The notes: a model not told the origin generated them from the letters alone. A stretch of DNA of 64,000 nt from Rosistilla ulvae (GCF_007741475.1 NZ_CP036261.1:1736001-1800000), one strand, 5' to 3'; counted from the first letter of the stretch, positions 8,651 through 17,741 are shown. Numbers and translations: made by a program.

Positions 8651-9634
8651 CTAAGCGCGATCGATCGGGAAAGTCAGCGTTTCAGAAAGCTCTCGTTTGC
8701 CGAGCAGGACGGCGACGAAGCGGTCGACGCCCAGAGCGCATCCGGAGCAGGTGGAGATGCCGTGCTGCATAGCTCTATAAAGTTGCCGGGGCATCGGCAG
8801 GCCCAGCTTCCCCATTTTCATGCGAGCCGTGTTGTTTTCGTCGCAGCGACGCAGCAGTTCTTCGGCATCCAGCAGTTCGCCGTAGCCGTTAGCGAGTTCG
8901 ATCCCGTCGATAAACAGCTCGAACCGCTCCGCCGTCCGCGGATCGTCGCGGCAGATCAACGCCAGGGCAGCTTGCGAGCTGGGGTAATGCGTCAGGATCG
9001 TCGGCTGGCCGCGTCCCAGATTGGGAACGACGGCGTGGTCGAAGATCAGATTTAACCAGTCGTCGACGTGCTCGAAATCGAGTCCGGTGAGATCGATCCC
9101 CAGCCGGCTAGAATCTGCCCGCAACTGAGGCAGCGTTGCGGTCAGCGGATCGAATTGGGCGAACGCCTCAAACGCCGCCTGATACGTCATCTGTTGGCAC
9201 GCGGGGCGATCGGTCACCCGGTCGACAAGCTGCGCCAGAAGCTGGATCCCCTCTTCGAAGCGGTCTCCCATGCGGTACCACTCCAGCATCGTGAACTCTG
9301 GATTGTGGTTCGTCCCCCGTTCTCCCGCTCGAAAAGCGGGGCAGATCTGGTAGATCGCATCGGCTCCGCAGGCCAACAATCGCTTCATCGCAAATTCGGG
9401 CGAGCTCTGCAGATACAGATCGTTGTGCGCATGAGGCAGCGACAACTGCAGCGCCTCGCGAGCGACCGTAACGGGATCGATATGTAGATCGACCATCGTT
9501 TCGGACGACAGCGTCGGCGTCTGGACTTCGAAAAATCCAGCGTCGTCAAAAAAGCCGCGGATCGACCGCAGGATCGCCGCCCGCTGGCGAAGCGTCTCGA
9601 TCGCGGCGGTCGATTGAAAAGGAGGCTCGATCAC
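8651..9634 (-). CDS. epmA: EF-P lysine ligase, LysRS-like (EpmA/PoxA/GenX)
   Basis: A truncated class II lysyl-tRNA synthetase paralogue, 327 residues, with no anticodon-binding domain. It attaches beta-lysine (or lysine) to translation elongation factor P. Visible class II elements are motif 2 (IYQICPAFRAGERGTNHNPE, then FTMLEWYRMG), the substrate pocket GIELANGYGELLDAEELL, and motif 3 near the end (CSGCALGVDRFVAVLLG). The length matches the E. coli enzyme. It starts with GTG inside the sequence GTGA shared with the stop codon of the upstream flavoprotein gene, a 4-base overlap. That implies translational coupling of a cytosolic modifying enzyme to a secreted protein, an odd pairing. The EF-P gene and epmB are not in this window. 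Confidence 0.9.
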   Translation of the reverse strand: MIEPPFQSTAAIETLRQRAAILRSIRGFFDDAGFFEVQTPTLSSETMVDLHIDPVTVAREALQLSLPHAHNDLYLQSSPEFAMKRLLACGADAIYQICPAFRAGERGTNHNPEFTMLEWYRMGDRFEEGIQLLAQLVDRVTDRPACQQMTYQAAFEAFAQFDPLTATLPQLRADSSRLGIDLTGLDFEHVDDWLNLIFDHAVVPNLGRGQPTILTHYPSSQAALALICRDDPRTAERFELFIDGIELANGYGELLDAEELLRRCDENNTARMKMGKLGLPMPRQLYRAMQHGISTCSGCALGVDRFVAVLLGKRELSETLTFPIDRA

Positions 9635-11889
9635 TTGGCGATCAACTGAATCGCGTCGGCGTGCACGTTGCCGCCGGCTCCATCGCTGCCGATCGTGACC
9701 CGTACCTTGGCTCCCTTGTCCAGTTGAACGTCTGCAAACGTTGCGAACTTCGATTCGGCGGTTGGTTCGCCTCGCATGTCGACGCGCCGCGAGATCGTCT
9801 CGCCGCCTGCCTCCAGCGAAACGGGGACCGTGGTGCCGCGGTTGGGATGCGGGCCGTAAAGGACGCGGATTTCATAGCTGCCCGCTTCCGGAGCCGCCGC
9901 TTCGAAGGTCATCGTCGCCCCGCTGCCCGGTGATGCATAACGATAGCCGTAAGCGACGTAGCCCTTGAGTCCCTGGCCTTTGACCCACGGGCCGGAGACC
10001 TTCGCCTTTTCATCGTCGATGACGAGGCCCTTCATTTTTGCGGGATCGAGGCCCTCAAAGAGACCCGCCGGGCCCGCCAGCGGCAGCGCGTCGTCGGGGA
10101 TAATCGTTTCGCCCCCGACCTGCTTGCGGTAGGCCTTGCCGGGCAGTTCCAGCATCTCGGTCAATTGGTCCAGGTAGTCGGTGTAGACGCCGCGTGGCAA
10201 GCATTGGCGTTCGACACAAATCGCAGCCGCCTTGCCGACTACTTCACCCATCATCCCGCAGGTCTTCATCACGCGAACCGTTCCCAGCGCCTCATGCGTC
10301 ACGCTGGCACAACGCCCCGCCATGAACAGGTTGCTGATGTTTCGCGAATAGAAACAGCGGTAGGGGATCGGATAACCGTACATCCGATCGACTCCCTTGC
10401 CATGCACGGCGATCGAGATGAACGGGTTGTCGGGGAACTTGGCGGCGTATTGTTTCTTCGGATAGTGCAGATCGATCGACCAGGTGCTCGGAACGGTTCC
10501 GTCGGGAAAATCTCGCTTCGAAACGATGTCCTCTTCGTTCAGCTGCACGTCGCCGATCAGCCGACGACTCTCCCGCGGCCCGCCGATATAAGCGACCCAG
10601 GTCAGGAAAGCGGTCCGATGCTTTTCAGCGCCGTCGCCGTTCTTCATTGCGTTGAAGGCACCGTAGACGGCACGGAGATTCCAGTCGCGGATCCCCTCAG
10701 CATCTCCCAGCGGATCCTTATCGAAACCGCTCTCCCAAAACCATTGCCCATGGTGGTCGCGGGGATAGGGGAAATCGGCCATCTTCAGCGGCAGCGCCCA
10801 AGGAGTTTCGGGGAACTCTGCCGGTTCGGCTTGTTCGTCCCAGGCCCACATGTTGCTCATCCCCATCCGACCGTCGGGAGTCATCTCGAGATCGGCGCCG
10901 GCCCAGGCACCGATCCAGGCGTGGCCGGTGCAGTCGGCGAACAACATACCCTTGAATCGGATCACGGCGCCGTTGTGAGTATCGGATGCATCAACCGACA
11001 CAATCCGATCCCCTTCGGTTTCGACAGCGAATGCGCGATGGTTCAGGAACAGATCGATATTCTCTTCAGCGCGGACGACCTGTTCTTTCAGTTCGTCGAC
11101 AAATTCTTCCTTCTTGCCTGGCGATTTGGTCGCGTGGTCGCTGATCTCTTCGATGATCTCGCCGATCCGCGGGTAGCGGCCGCGGCGAATTTTGCCTTGC
11201 GCCCAGACCCGGACCTCGCTCGAACCGTTCCCTCCCAGGACGCCGCGATCCTGAATCAGAGCGACTTTGCAGCCCATTCGGGCTCCAGCGATCGCCGCTC
11301 CCAATCCCGAATATCCGCCGCCGACAACGACCAAGTCGTAACCGATTCGCTCGACCGGTTCGTCTCCGATTCCCAACTGCTCGCGTCGCCACTTGGACAG
11401 CACGTCGGATCCATTGGGTGGCGTGCTGGATTTGTCGGTGGTGAGGTAGATCGCGTCGCAGCGGCCATCGAAGCCGGTCTGATCGATAAATCGCAGCTCG
11501 GTTTTGCCGGCGGGCAAGTCGACGGTGCCGCCCGATTGCCAAGCCCACTCAGCGCCTTGGGTGCCAAACTCGGTCGCCAGTTTCTTCCCGTCGATCGCCA
11601 ATTGGAAGCGGCCCGGGGTGCCAGGAGCATTCCAGCGGGCGACCCAATCTTTGGTGCGAACAAACACGTGGTAGGTCCCCGCTTCGGCAACCGTCACCTC
11701 TGTCGTGGCATCGTCGACCGGCGTGCCGATGCCGTGGGCCAGCAGATAGGGAGAGCCCATTTCTTGGATGAACTGAGTGTCCAGTTTCCAGCCGCCATGG
11801 TTTTGGAAGCTTTCCGCTTCGACAAACAGTTCGGCCGCCGACGCGAAGACCGGGAAGGTCGTCAAAAGTAAAAGGGCTGCGATTCGCAT
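9631..11889 (-). CDS. Secreted FAD-dependent oxidoreductase with flanking carbohydrate-binding-like domains
   Basis: A 752-residue exported flavoprotein. A signal peptide (MRIAALLLLTTFPVFASA) leads into a beta-sandwich resembling a carbohydrate-binding domain (about residues 20-155, starting AELFVEAESFQNHGGW). An FAD_oxidored-type domain follows, whose dinucleotide site is VVGGGYSGLGAAIAGARMG, with LGGNGSSEVRVWAQG close behind. A second beta-sandwich near the C-terminus (YEIRVLYGPHPNRG) resembles golvesin or CBM modules. The family is common in planctomycetes and is presumed to act on polysaccharide-derived substrates; the reaction is unknown. The ATG at 11889 is chosen because the signal peptide begins there. 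The open frame continues upstream for 53 residues with no signal-like sequence. It is probably in an operon with epmA. Confidence 0.82.
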   Translation of the reverse strand: MRIAALLLLTTFPVFASAAELFVEAESFQNHGGWKLDTQFIQEMGSPYLLAHGIGTPVDDATTEVTVAEAGTYHVFVRTKDWVARWNAPGTPGRFQLAIDGKKLATEFGTQGAEWAWQSGGTVDLPAGKTELRFIDQTGFDGRCDAIYLTTDKSSTPPNGSDVLSKWRREQLGIGDEPVERIGYDLVVVGGGYSGLGAAIAGARMGCKVALIQDRGVLGGNGSSEVRVWAQGKIRRGRYPRIGEIIEEISDHATKSPGKKEEFVDELKEQVVRAEENIDLFLNHRAFAVETEGDRIVSVDASDTHNGAVIRFKGMLFADCTGHAWIGAWAGADLEMTPDGRMGMSNMWAWDEQAEPAEFPETPWALPLKMADFPYPRDHHGQWFWESGFDKDPLGDAEGIRDWNLRAVYGAFNAMKNGDGAEKHRTAFLTWVAYIGGPRESRRLIGDVQLNEEDIVSKRDFPDGTVPSTWSIDLHYPKKQYAAKFPDNPFISIAVHGKGVDRMYGYPIPYRCFYSRNISNLFMAGRCASVTHEALGTVRVMKTCGMMGEVVGKAAAICVERQCLPRGVYTDYLDQLTEMLELPGKAYRKQVGGETIIPDDALPLAGPAGLFEGLDPAKMKGLVIDDEKAKVSGPWVKGQGLKGYVAYGYRYASPGSGATMTFEAAAPEAGSYEIRVLYGPHPNRGTTVPVSLEAGGETISRRVDMRGEPTAESKFATFADVQLDKGAKVRVTIGSDGAGGNVHADAIQLIAK

Positions 11890-12238
11890 GGTTGGATTCG
11901 ACGGGGTTGCAGTAGGAAGTTTGTGGGGGCGGAACGCCGTAAGCCTCGTTAAGGGCAGTCGGTCGCTCGCAGAGACGGTTCCGATTCTAATCGATCCAAT
12001 CGCGACTGGCGAGATTCGCAGGGGATTGCCCCTTGTAAGGCCACACATCCCGAAGCGTTGCCCGGCGCGACTGAACCTCGGGCGAGCGGCGGCTGTCCAA
12101 TAAGATGTGTTCGAGAATCGGCTAGCAAAGTCGCTAGAATCGGACTTTGTTTTGAAACGATTCTAAAAAATCTAGCCGAATCGATGCCAATCCCGGCTTT
12201 CCTCCGAGAGCCAAGATCGGTAACATATCGCTCGGTCG
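11890..12238. other. Intergenic gap between flavoprotein and tRNA-Pro, with nested dyads
   Basis: No gene is seen. A nested inverted repeat occupies 12118-12179. Outer arms TCGGCTAG (12118-12125) and CTAGCCGA (12172-12179) enclose inner arms AGAATCG (12136-12142) and CGATTCT (12158-12164). An alternative overlapping pairing, AAAGTC (12127-12132) with GACTTT (12143-12148), would exclude the inner one. TAACAT at 12221-12226 may be the -10 of the tRNA gene, but its -35 is weak. Confidence 0.5.
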
Positions 12239-12313
12239 CGGGGCGTGGCGCAGTCTGGCTAGCGCACCTGGTTTGGGACCAGGGGGTCGAAGGTTCGAAT
12301 CCTTTCGCCCCGA
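12239..12313 (+). tRNA. tRNA-Pro (anticodon TGG)
   Basis: The sequence folds as a cloverleaf. The acceptor stem CGGGGCG (12239-12245) pairs with CGCCCCG (12306-12312), followed by discriminator A. The anticodon stem CCTGG/CCAGG closes the loop TTTGGGA with anticodon TGG, which reads proline CCA. The T arm contains GGTTCGAATCC. The CCA end is not encoded. A strong terminator follows directly, so it is a single-gene transcript. Confidence 0.95.
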
Positions 12314-12321
12314 CCTTTTAA

Positions 12322-12355
12322 AGCCTGGAGATCCTTGTGGTCTCCAGGCTTTTTT
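12322..12355 (+). terminator. Rho-independent terminator of tRNA-Pro
   Basis: A perfect 10-base stem, AGCCTGGAGA (12322-12331) with TCTCCAGGCT (12341-12350), has a 9-base loop and is followed by a run of T. It lies 8 bases after the tRNA. Confidence 0.93.
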
Positions 12356-12568
12356 CGTGCGCGGTGCGAGCGGTTTCGCCGCGGCAGCCGTCGTTTTTGC
12401 GGCGGATTGCTGCGAAGATCTCGGCCGGGAAAATGAATCGCTTGATTTATCGTGGGTTTTGCGATTCCGTAGGCTCTTTAGAATGAGCGTTTGCGGCACA
12501 CTTCTGATTCGCCGCAAACAAATGCTCGAACCCATTTCTCAATTCCTTCGCAGCGGTAGTCGATCGGG

Positions 12569-13555
12569 ATGAACGAGTCGCCTGAAGTCGTATTGATCTG
12601 CACTAGCCCCAAGGCGGGTTCAGGGCAGCGTCGCGACCTGGTGCCCAAACTGGCCCATGCGCTCACCCAGCGTGGACTGGAGGTGCGGAGCACTTCGAAC
12701 ATCGACCAATTAGCGGCGGATGCAAAGTCGTTGACTGCCGCGGGACGATTGAAGGGAGTGGTCGCCGCCGGGGGAGACGGGACGTTATCGCTTGTCGTAT
12801 CGCGCTTGCCAGCGGAATCGCCAGTCATGCCGCTGCCGCTGGGGACCGAAAACCTGATGGCGCGTTACCTGGGGCATCGACCCAGTGCCGAAGATGCTGC
12901 CGACACGATCATGCGACAGCGGACGGTGGTGATGGATGCGTCGCTCGCCGACGAGCGGCTGTTCCTGATCATGTGCAGCTGTGGCTTTGACGCAGAGGTG
13001 GTTCGGCGATTGCACACAACACGCAGCGGCCACATCTGGAAGCTCAGCTACCTCGCTCCCGTCCTGCGGTCGATGATCGGTTACCACTTCCCCTCACTAC
13101 GATTAATCGATCGCCAGAGCGACGAACAGCCAGTGCCGGCGCGATGGGCGTTCGTATTTAATGTGCCCCGTTACGCCGTCGGGCTTCCGATCGCAGCCTG
13201 GGCCGACGGGACCGACGGCTGGCTCGATTCGGTCACGTTCGACAAGGGATCAGTCTATCGGGCCCTGCACTATCTGGCGCATATCTTTCGGCGGTCGCAT
13301 CACACGCTCGACGGAACCATCATCGGCCGCAGCCGACGATTTACCATCGAACCGACCGATCCGGGCGCCAAGATCCCCTATCAACTCGATGGCGACTTCG
13401 CCGGCTACCTGCCCGTCGAGATCGCAGTCCAGCCGTCGCGAGTCACGATGCTGTTGCCGCAACATTGCCCCGTCGGATTCAAGACCGACACCGGCAGCCA
13501 TCACACAACAAACGCCCAGCCCAGCCGAGAACCATCAGCCCGGCAGCTAACGTAG
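12569..13555 (+). CDS. Diacylglycerol/lipid kinase family protein (YegS/LCB5-like)
   Basis: A 328-residue protein of the diacylglycerol kinase catalytic superfamily. The N-terminal ATP-binding half shows VVLICTSPKAGSGQRRDLVP and the glycine-rich signature GVVAAGGDGTLSLVVSRLP, then PLGTENLMARYLG, the family's 'GTxN' element. The C-terminal beta-sandwich ends with IPYQLDGDFAGYLPVEIAV, the family's conserved region near the substrate site. Members phosphorylate diacylglycerol, phosphatidylglycerol or long-chain bases at the membrane face; which one here is unknown. The gene stands alone between tRNA-Pro and a repeat tract. No Shine-Dalgarno is obvious before the ATG. Confidence 0.87.
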   Translation: MNESPEVVLICTSPKAGSGQRRDLVPKLAHALTQRGLEVRSTSNIDQLAADAKSLTAAGRLKGVVAAGGDGTLSLVVSRLPAESPVMPLPLGTENLMARYLGHRPSAEDAADTIMRQRTVVMDASLADERLFLIMCSCGFDAEVVRRLHTTRSGHIWKLSYLAPVLRSMIGYHFPSLRLIDRQSDEQPVPARWAFVFNVPRYAVGLPIAAWADGTDGWLDSVTFDKGSVYRALHYLAHIFRRSHHTLDGTIIGRSRRFTIEPTDPGAKIPYQLDGDFAGYLPVEIAVQPSRVTMLLPQHCPVGFKTDTGSHHTTNAQPSREPSARQLT

Positions 13556-13599
13556 CAAAGGCCAATGGCGCAGGTTTCGGCCGCCCGCCGCGAATCCAC

Positions 13600-14175
13600 C
13601 CGAGTCGAGGACCGAAGGTTCGGCAATTTGCATAGCCCAGGCCATCGGCCTGGGGGGCGGCGTCCGGCACGAATTCCCCCCCCCCGAATCGAGGACCGAA
13701 GGTCCGGTGGTTTGCATAGCCCAGGCCAACGGCCTGGGGGGCCAGGCGTCCCACACGAATTCCCCCCGAGTCGAGGGCCGAAGGCCCGGTAATTTGTTCG
13801 CCTCTTCCCAACTGCCGGGCCTTCAGCCCTAACCGATTTGCGTTGCGGTCCGATTACCCAGGCCATCGGCCTGGGTTCCGGCCCCCCTCGTCAAGAATTT
13901 ACCCGAGACAAGGGCTGAAGGCCCGTCAATTCGTCCTGCCTTGGCACCTTGCCGGGCCTTCAGCCCTAACGTTTTGCGCTGCGGCCCGATTAACCAGGCC
14001 GTTGGCCTGGGCTATGCAAATTGCCGAGCCTTCGGCCCTGGGGCACCTTGCCGGGCCTTCAGCGCTAACGTTCTGCGCTGCGGCCCGATTAACCAGGCCG
14101 CTGGCCTTGGCTATGCAAATCGCCGAGCCTTCGGCCCTAGGGAATCTTGCCAGGGCCTTCGGCCCTGAAGGCGTA
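13600..14175. repeat. Palindrome-rich mosaic repeat tract
   Basis: This non-coding tract lies between two convergent genes. In the left half (from about 13601, 13686 and 13767, spacing about 83-85) a unit recurs: GAGGACCGAAGGTCC, then TTTGCATAGCCCAGGCC and GGCCTGGG, each holding two small hairpins. In the right half the same elements appear in reverse orientation (CCAGGCCGTTGGCCTGGG, GCTATGCAAAT), in two copies 99 bases apart starting at about 13951 and 14050. The two halves therefore form a large imperfect inverted repeat. A related piece recurs near 60745. Open frames across the tract are by-products of the repeat. The remaining flanks (13556-13599, 14176-14226) show nothing. Confidence 0.85.
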
Positions 14176-14226
14176 AGTCGACTAGCCTTTGGGCCCAGGG
14201 GAATTGATCGGGCCGGAAGATGTGCC

Positions 14227-16248
14227 CTAGCCTAGTAGGACTGCGCCGTGGTCGGCGTTGCAGCGGTCGACGACGTCGCCTCGAATTGCGTCGGCTTGAG
14301 CATTGGTTAGCGTGCTGTCGGGGCTTTGCAGATCGATGCTCATTAGAATCCGCTTCTTCCCTTCGCCATCTTTTGCCGGATCGCGGTAGGTTTCGACATA
14401 CTTGAGGTCAGCCAGGACAGGCCCGACTGCAGCGCGGACGCTGGCGGCCAGATCGACCCAGCGGATCGCTTCGTCGACGACAAGATTCAGGTCGCGCGAG
14501 ACCGATGGGAAGGGGCTGACGCTGCGGAACTGAGGGACCAGGTGCGCCGCGGCGAGCATCGCGTCGAGGTTCAGTTCGAAACAGGTCGTTGCTTTTTCAA
14601 GCTTCAAGCTCTTCTGGACATCCGGGCACAACTGTCCGACGTAGCCGATCAATTCGCCTGCGATCGTCAGTTCGATCGACCAGGCTTTGTCGAGTCCGTG
14701 GACTTCGACTTGGCGAACGTCGGGAACCGCGGCGATTCCCAGTCGTCGCAGCAGCGTCTCGACGATTCCTTTGACTTGATAGAAGTCCTGCCCCGAAACA
14801 CCAGCGACGCAGTACTGTTCTTCGGGCAAGCCGTCGACTTCCGCTGGCGGAACGTAGATGTGAGCGACTTCGAAAAGTTCCGCATCCGCACCCGAGGCGG
14901 CTTGGTTGGCGTGGCGGCTGTCCAGCAAGCTCGGCAGGATGCTGCGGCGGAGCGTCTTGGCTCCTTTCAGTAGCGCCGTTTCTGTCGTCAGCGGCTGGCG
15001 ATCGGTCCAGGGGCTGACGAGTTCATCGACGTCAGCTGGGACAACGCTAGGCGTCATCGCTTCGCTGATTCCCGATCCGACAAGGACGTCGCGAATCTTG
15101 GAGACCGCTTCATCGAACGGACGCTTCTGGCTGGCGGCGACCGGAATCGGACTGTCGTCGGGAATCTTTTCGTATCCGTAGATCCGCGCGATCTCTTCGA
15201 TCAGATCGATCTCACGCGTCAGGTCGTGTCGCCACGACGGCGGGCAGGTGTGGATCTTGTCGACATCCGCAGTCTGCTCATCGCAGCCTAGGGCGGTGAG
15301 GATCTTGCGGATCTCGTCGTCGGGAACTTTGACGCCCAGGACTCGCTCGACTTGCGCTAGCCGCAGGCAGACGTTGGTCGGTGTGGGCAGCTCAGGTTCC
15401 GTGTCGACAACTCCCTGCTCCAGAGTTCCGCCAGCGATTTCGAGGATCAATTCGCAGCAACGGCGACTTGCCCAATCGACGCCTTGCGGATCGACGCGAC
15501 GCTCAAAACGGAACGACGACGGGCTGTGCAGCTTCAACTTGCGAGCGGTCCGGCGGACGCTGAGCGGAGTGAATACGGCGGATTCGATCAACAGATCGGT
15601 CGTCGACTCGGTAACTTCGGTCGACGCGCCCCCCATCACTCCGGCGACTGCAACGGCGCGATCGCGATCGGCGATCACACACATCTCCGGATCCAACGTG
15701 TACGTTTTGTGATCGATCGCTTCGATCTCTTCCTCGGGCCGCGCCGGACGGACGACGATCTCATCGCCAGCCAACTTTGCGAGGTCAAACGCGTGCAGCG
15801 GCTGGCCGCATTCCATCAGGACAAAATTGGTGATGTCGACGACATTGTTGACACTGCCGATGCCGACAGCACGCAGCGCTTCGGCCAGCCAATCGGGGCT
15901 GGGGCCAACTTTTACGCCGCGGATCACGCGAGCTGTATAGCGTGGGCAGGCGTCGGAAAAAACGTTGGTGACGCGAATCGAATCGCTCGCCTTGCCGGAG
16001 CCTTCGGCCGGTTCGGGCTGCGGCTTGCAGAGCGGCAGTTCGTACAGCACCGAGATCTCGCGGGCCACACCGATGTGTCCCAGACAATCGCCGCGGTTGC
16101 TGGTGACTTCCAGATCGATGACGGTTTCGCCATCGACGACTTCGGTCCCCTCGTGATTCAGCCCCGTCATGCTCAAGCGTTCGGAGAGCTCGGGTTCGGT
16201 CATCGGAAGGTCGACGTAACGGCGAAGCCAATTCCAAGATACAAGCAT
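14227..16248 (-). CDS. pheT: Phenylalanine--tRNA ligase beta subunit, lacking the N-terminal OB-fold
   Basis: The beta chain of the (alpha-beta)2 phenylalanyl-tRNA synthetase, 673 residues. It opens with WNWLRRYVDLPMTEPELSER, the usual B1 start. It then goes straight to DLEVTSNRGDCLGHIGVARE, where bacterial PheT normally has an inserted EMAP-II-like tRNA-binding domain of about 110 residues. That domain is absent, which explains the short length against nearly 800 in E. coli. The B3/B4, B5 (HTCPPSWRHDLTREIDLIEE) and catalytic-like domains follow. The C-terminus is the ferredoxin-like anticodon-binding domain (SPFPSVSRDLNLVVDE to the final LTNAQADAIRGDVV). It is the last gene of rpmI-rplT-pheS-pheT, 44 bases after pheS. 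Confidence 0.95.
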   Translation of the reverse strand: MLVSWNWLRRYVDLPMTEPELSERLSMTGLNHEGTEVVDGETVIDLEVTSNRGDCLGHIGVAREISVLYELPLCKPQPEPAEGSGKASDSIRVTNVFSDACPRYTARVIRGVKVGPSPDWLAEALRAVGIGSVNNVVDITNFVLMECGQPLHAFDLAKLAGDEIVVRPARPEEEIEAIDHKTYTLDPEMCVIADRDRAVAVAGVMGGASTEVTESTTDLLIESAVFTPLSVRRTARKLKLHSPSSFRFERRVDPQGVDWASRRCCELILEIAGGTLEQGVVDTEPELPTPTNVCLRLAQVERVLGVKVPDDEIRKILTALGCDEQTADVDKIHTCPPSWRHDLTREIDLIEEIARIYGYEKIPDDSPIPVAASQKRPFDEAVSKIRDVLVGSGISEAMTPSVVPADVDELVSPWTDRQPLTTETALLKGAKTLRRSILPSLLDSRHANQAASGADAELFEVAHIYVPPAEVDGLPEEQYCVAGVSGQDFYQVKGIVETLLRRLGIAAVPDVRQVEVHGLDKAWSIELTIAGELIGYVGQLCPDVQKSLKLEKATTCFELNLDAMLAAAHLVPQFRSVSPFPSVSRDLNLVVDEAIRWVDLAASVRAAVGPVLADLKYVETYRDPAKDGEGKKRILMSIDLQSPDSTLTNAQADAIRGDVVDRCNADHGAVLLG

Positions 16249-16292
16249 CGGTGCAACTCTTCGTGTGTTGGATCAGTCGGTGAAAACGCCGA

Positions 16293-17324
16293 TCAGAACT
16301 GGCTGAGGAACCGAATGTCGCCGCTGAAAAGATCGCGGATGTCGGTGACCGCATGGCGTCGCATGCAGAGGCGTTCGACGCCCAGACCAAATGCAAATCC
16401 GGTGACCTCTTCGGGGTCATAACCGACTGCGGTGAGAACGGCGGGGTCGACCATGCCGGCGCCGCCAAATTCGATCCAGGAGCCGTTCCACCAGTAATCG
16501 ACTTCGACGCTCGGTTCGGTGAACGGGAAAAACGACGGCCGGAAGCGGACCTTAACCTCTTCGCCCAGATAGCTGGTGGCGAACATGTTCAGTACGGTCT
16601 TCAGGTTGGCCATCGTGACGCCGCGATCGATCAACAGACCTTCCATTTGGTGGAACATCGGATAGTGCGTGGCGTCGGCTTCATCGGGACGGTAGACGCG
16701 GCCCAGCGAGATCACGCGGATCGGCGGCTGGCGGTTTTCCATCACGCGAATCTGAACCGTGCTGGTTTGGCTGCGCAGCAACCGGTCACCTTCGGCGTAC
16801 GTCTTGCCGCTGCCATTGCGTTCCGCAGTGGCCAGGTAGAAGTTATCCAGCGGATCGCGAGCGGGGTGATCTTCGGGAATGTTCAGAGCGACGAAGTTGT
16901 GCCAAGGATCCTCGACTTCGGGACCTTCGACGACTTCAAACCCCATCCGCCCCATGATCTCTTTGAGATGTTCGATCGTCTGAGTGACGGGGTGAACGTG
17001 TCCCAAGCGAACAGGATTGCCAGGGAGCGTTGGGTCGGGAGCGGGGCCCGATTTCTGGGCCCGCTGAGAAAGCTGTTCGACAGCTTGCTCGAACGATGCT
17101 TGGATGTTCCCCTTGGCCGCGTTGAGTCGCATGCCAGCAGCCTTTTTGTCCGGTCCATCGACCGAACTCATCTGCTGCTGGACCGATTTCAACTGGCCGT
17201 TTTTGGCACCGAGAAAACGGATTCGAACTTCTTCGAGTCCGTCGTTATCGGTCGCTTCGCGAAACGCCGCGACCGCTTGGGATTCAAGATCGTCTAGCGA
17301 TCGAATGAAGTCTGCGAGTGCCAT
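16293..17324 (-). CDS. pheS: Phenylalanine--tRNA ligase alpha subunit
   Basis: The catalytic alpha chain, 343 residues, charges tRNA-Phe with phenylalanine. It has the N-terminal coiled-coil (to about residue 95), then the class II core: motif 1 region IMGRMGFEVVEGPEVEDPWHNF, motif 2 (VISLGRVYRPDEADATHYPMFHQMEG, in which the arginine binds ATP), and motif 3 (GFAFGLGVERLCMRRHAV) near the C-terminus. The active-site region RFRPSFFPFTEPSVEVDYWW is present. The start ATG follows rplT by 63 bases, and pheT follows it, so it is an operon. Confidence 0.96.
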   Translation of the reverse strand: MALADFIRSLDDLESQAVAAFREATDNDGLEEVRIRFLGAKNGQLKSVQQQMSSVDGPDKKAAGMRLNAAKGNIQASFEQAVEQLSQRAQKSGPAPDPTLPGNPVRLGHVHPVTQTIEHLKEIMGRMGFEVVEGPEVEDPWHNFVALNIPEDHPARDPLDNFYLATAERNGSGKTYAEGDRLLRSQTSTVQIRVMENRQPPIRVISLGRVYRPDEADATHYPMFHQMEGLLIDRGVTMANLKTVLNMFATSYLGEEVKVRFRPSFFPFTEPSVEVDYWWNGSWIEFGGAGMVDPAVLTAVGYDPEEVTGFAFGLGVERLCMRRHAVTDIRDLFSGDIRFLSQF

Positions 17325-17387
17325 AGGTCCAAGAAATTACTTTCGCGGCTGCCCGGAATCGCCCGGGCTGCGGGGAATCTGCGGCGA

Positions 17388-17741
17388 TCAGGCGATCGCG
17401 GCTTTGGCCTGTTCAACGATCACGTCGAAGGCCTGAGGATCGTGAATCGCCAGTTCCGACAATTGCTTACGATCGAGTTGGATGTCGGCTTTCTTCAGGC
17501 CGTACATGAACTGGCTGTATCGCATCTCGCGTTGTTGACAAGCGGCGCTGATACGGGTGATCCACAAGCGACGGAAGTTGCGTTTCTTGACGCGACGATC
17601 GCGAAACGCGTAGGCACCGCTGCGCAGCAAGGTTTCTTTAACGGTACGCAACAGGGTACCGCGGCCGCCAACAAAACCTTTGGCGCGTTTGAAAAGACGT
17701 TTTTTAGCTTGGGTGCGTGCTGCACCTTTGGTCGTACGCAT
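17388..17741 (-). CDS. rplT: Large ribosomal subunit protein bL20
   Basis: A 117-residue basic protein needed early in 50S assembly. The signature [20 protein letters not shown] and the sequence [23 protein letters not shown] match bL20 well. The length is the family's usual 115-120. It lies 124 bases after rpmI and before pheS. In many bacteria L20 represses this operon by binding its leader; no leader structure was identified here. Confidence 0.97.
   Translation of the reverse strand: MRTTKGAARTQAKKRLFKRAKGFVGGRGTLLRTVKETLLRSGAYAFRDRRVKKRNFRRLWITRISAACQQREMRYSQFMYGLKKADIQLDRKQLSELAIHDPQAFDVIVEQAKAAIA

Noticed and set aside
10165-11871. 568-codon open frame antisense to the flavoprotein gene
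   Set aside because: The minus-strand product has a signal peptide, an FAD motif and conserved domains. The antisense frame has none.
13843-14235. 130-codon open frame in the repeat tract
   Set aside because: Its sequence is a translation of the repeats (GLGYANCRAFGP-type words) and has no ribosome site.
16353-17297. 314-codon open frame opposite pheS
   Set aside because: Antisense shadow of a well-recognised synthetase.
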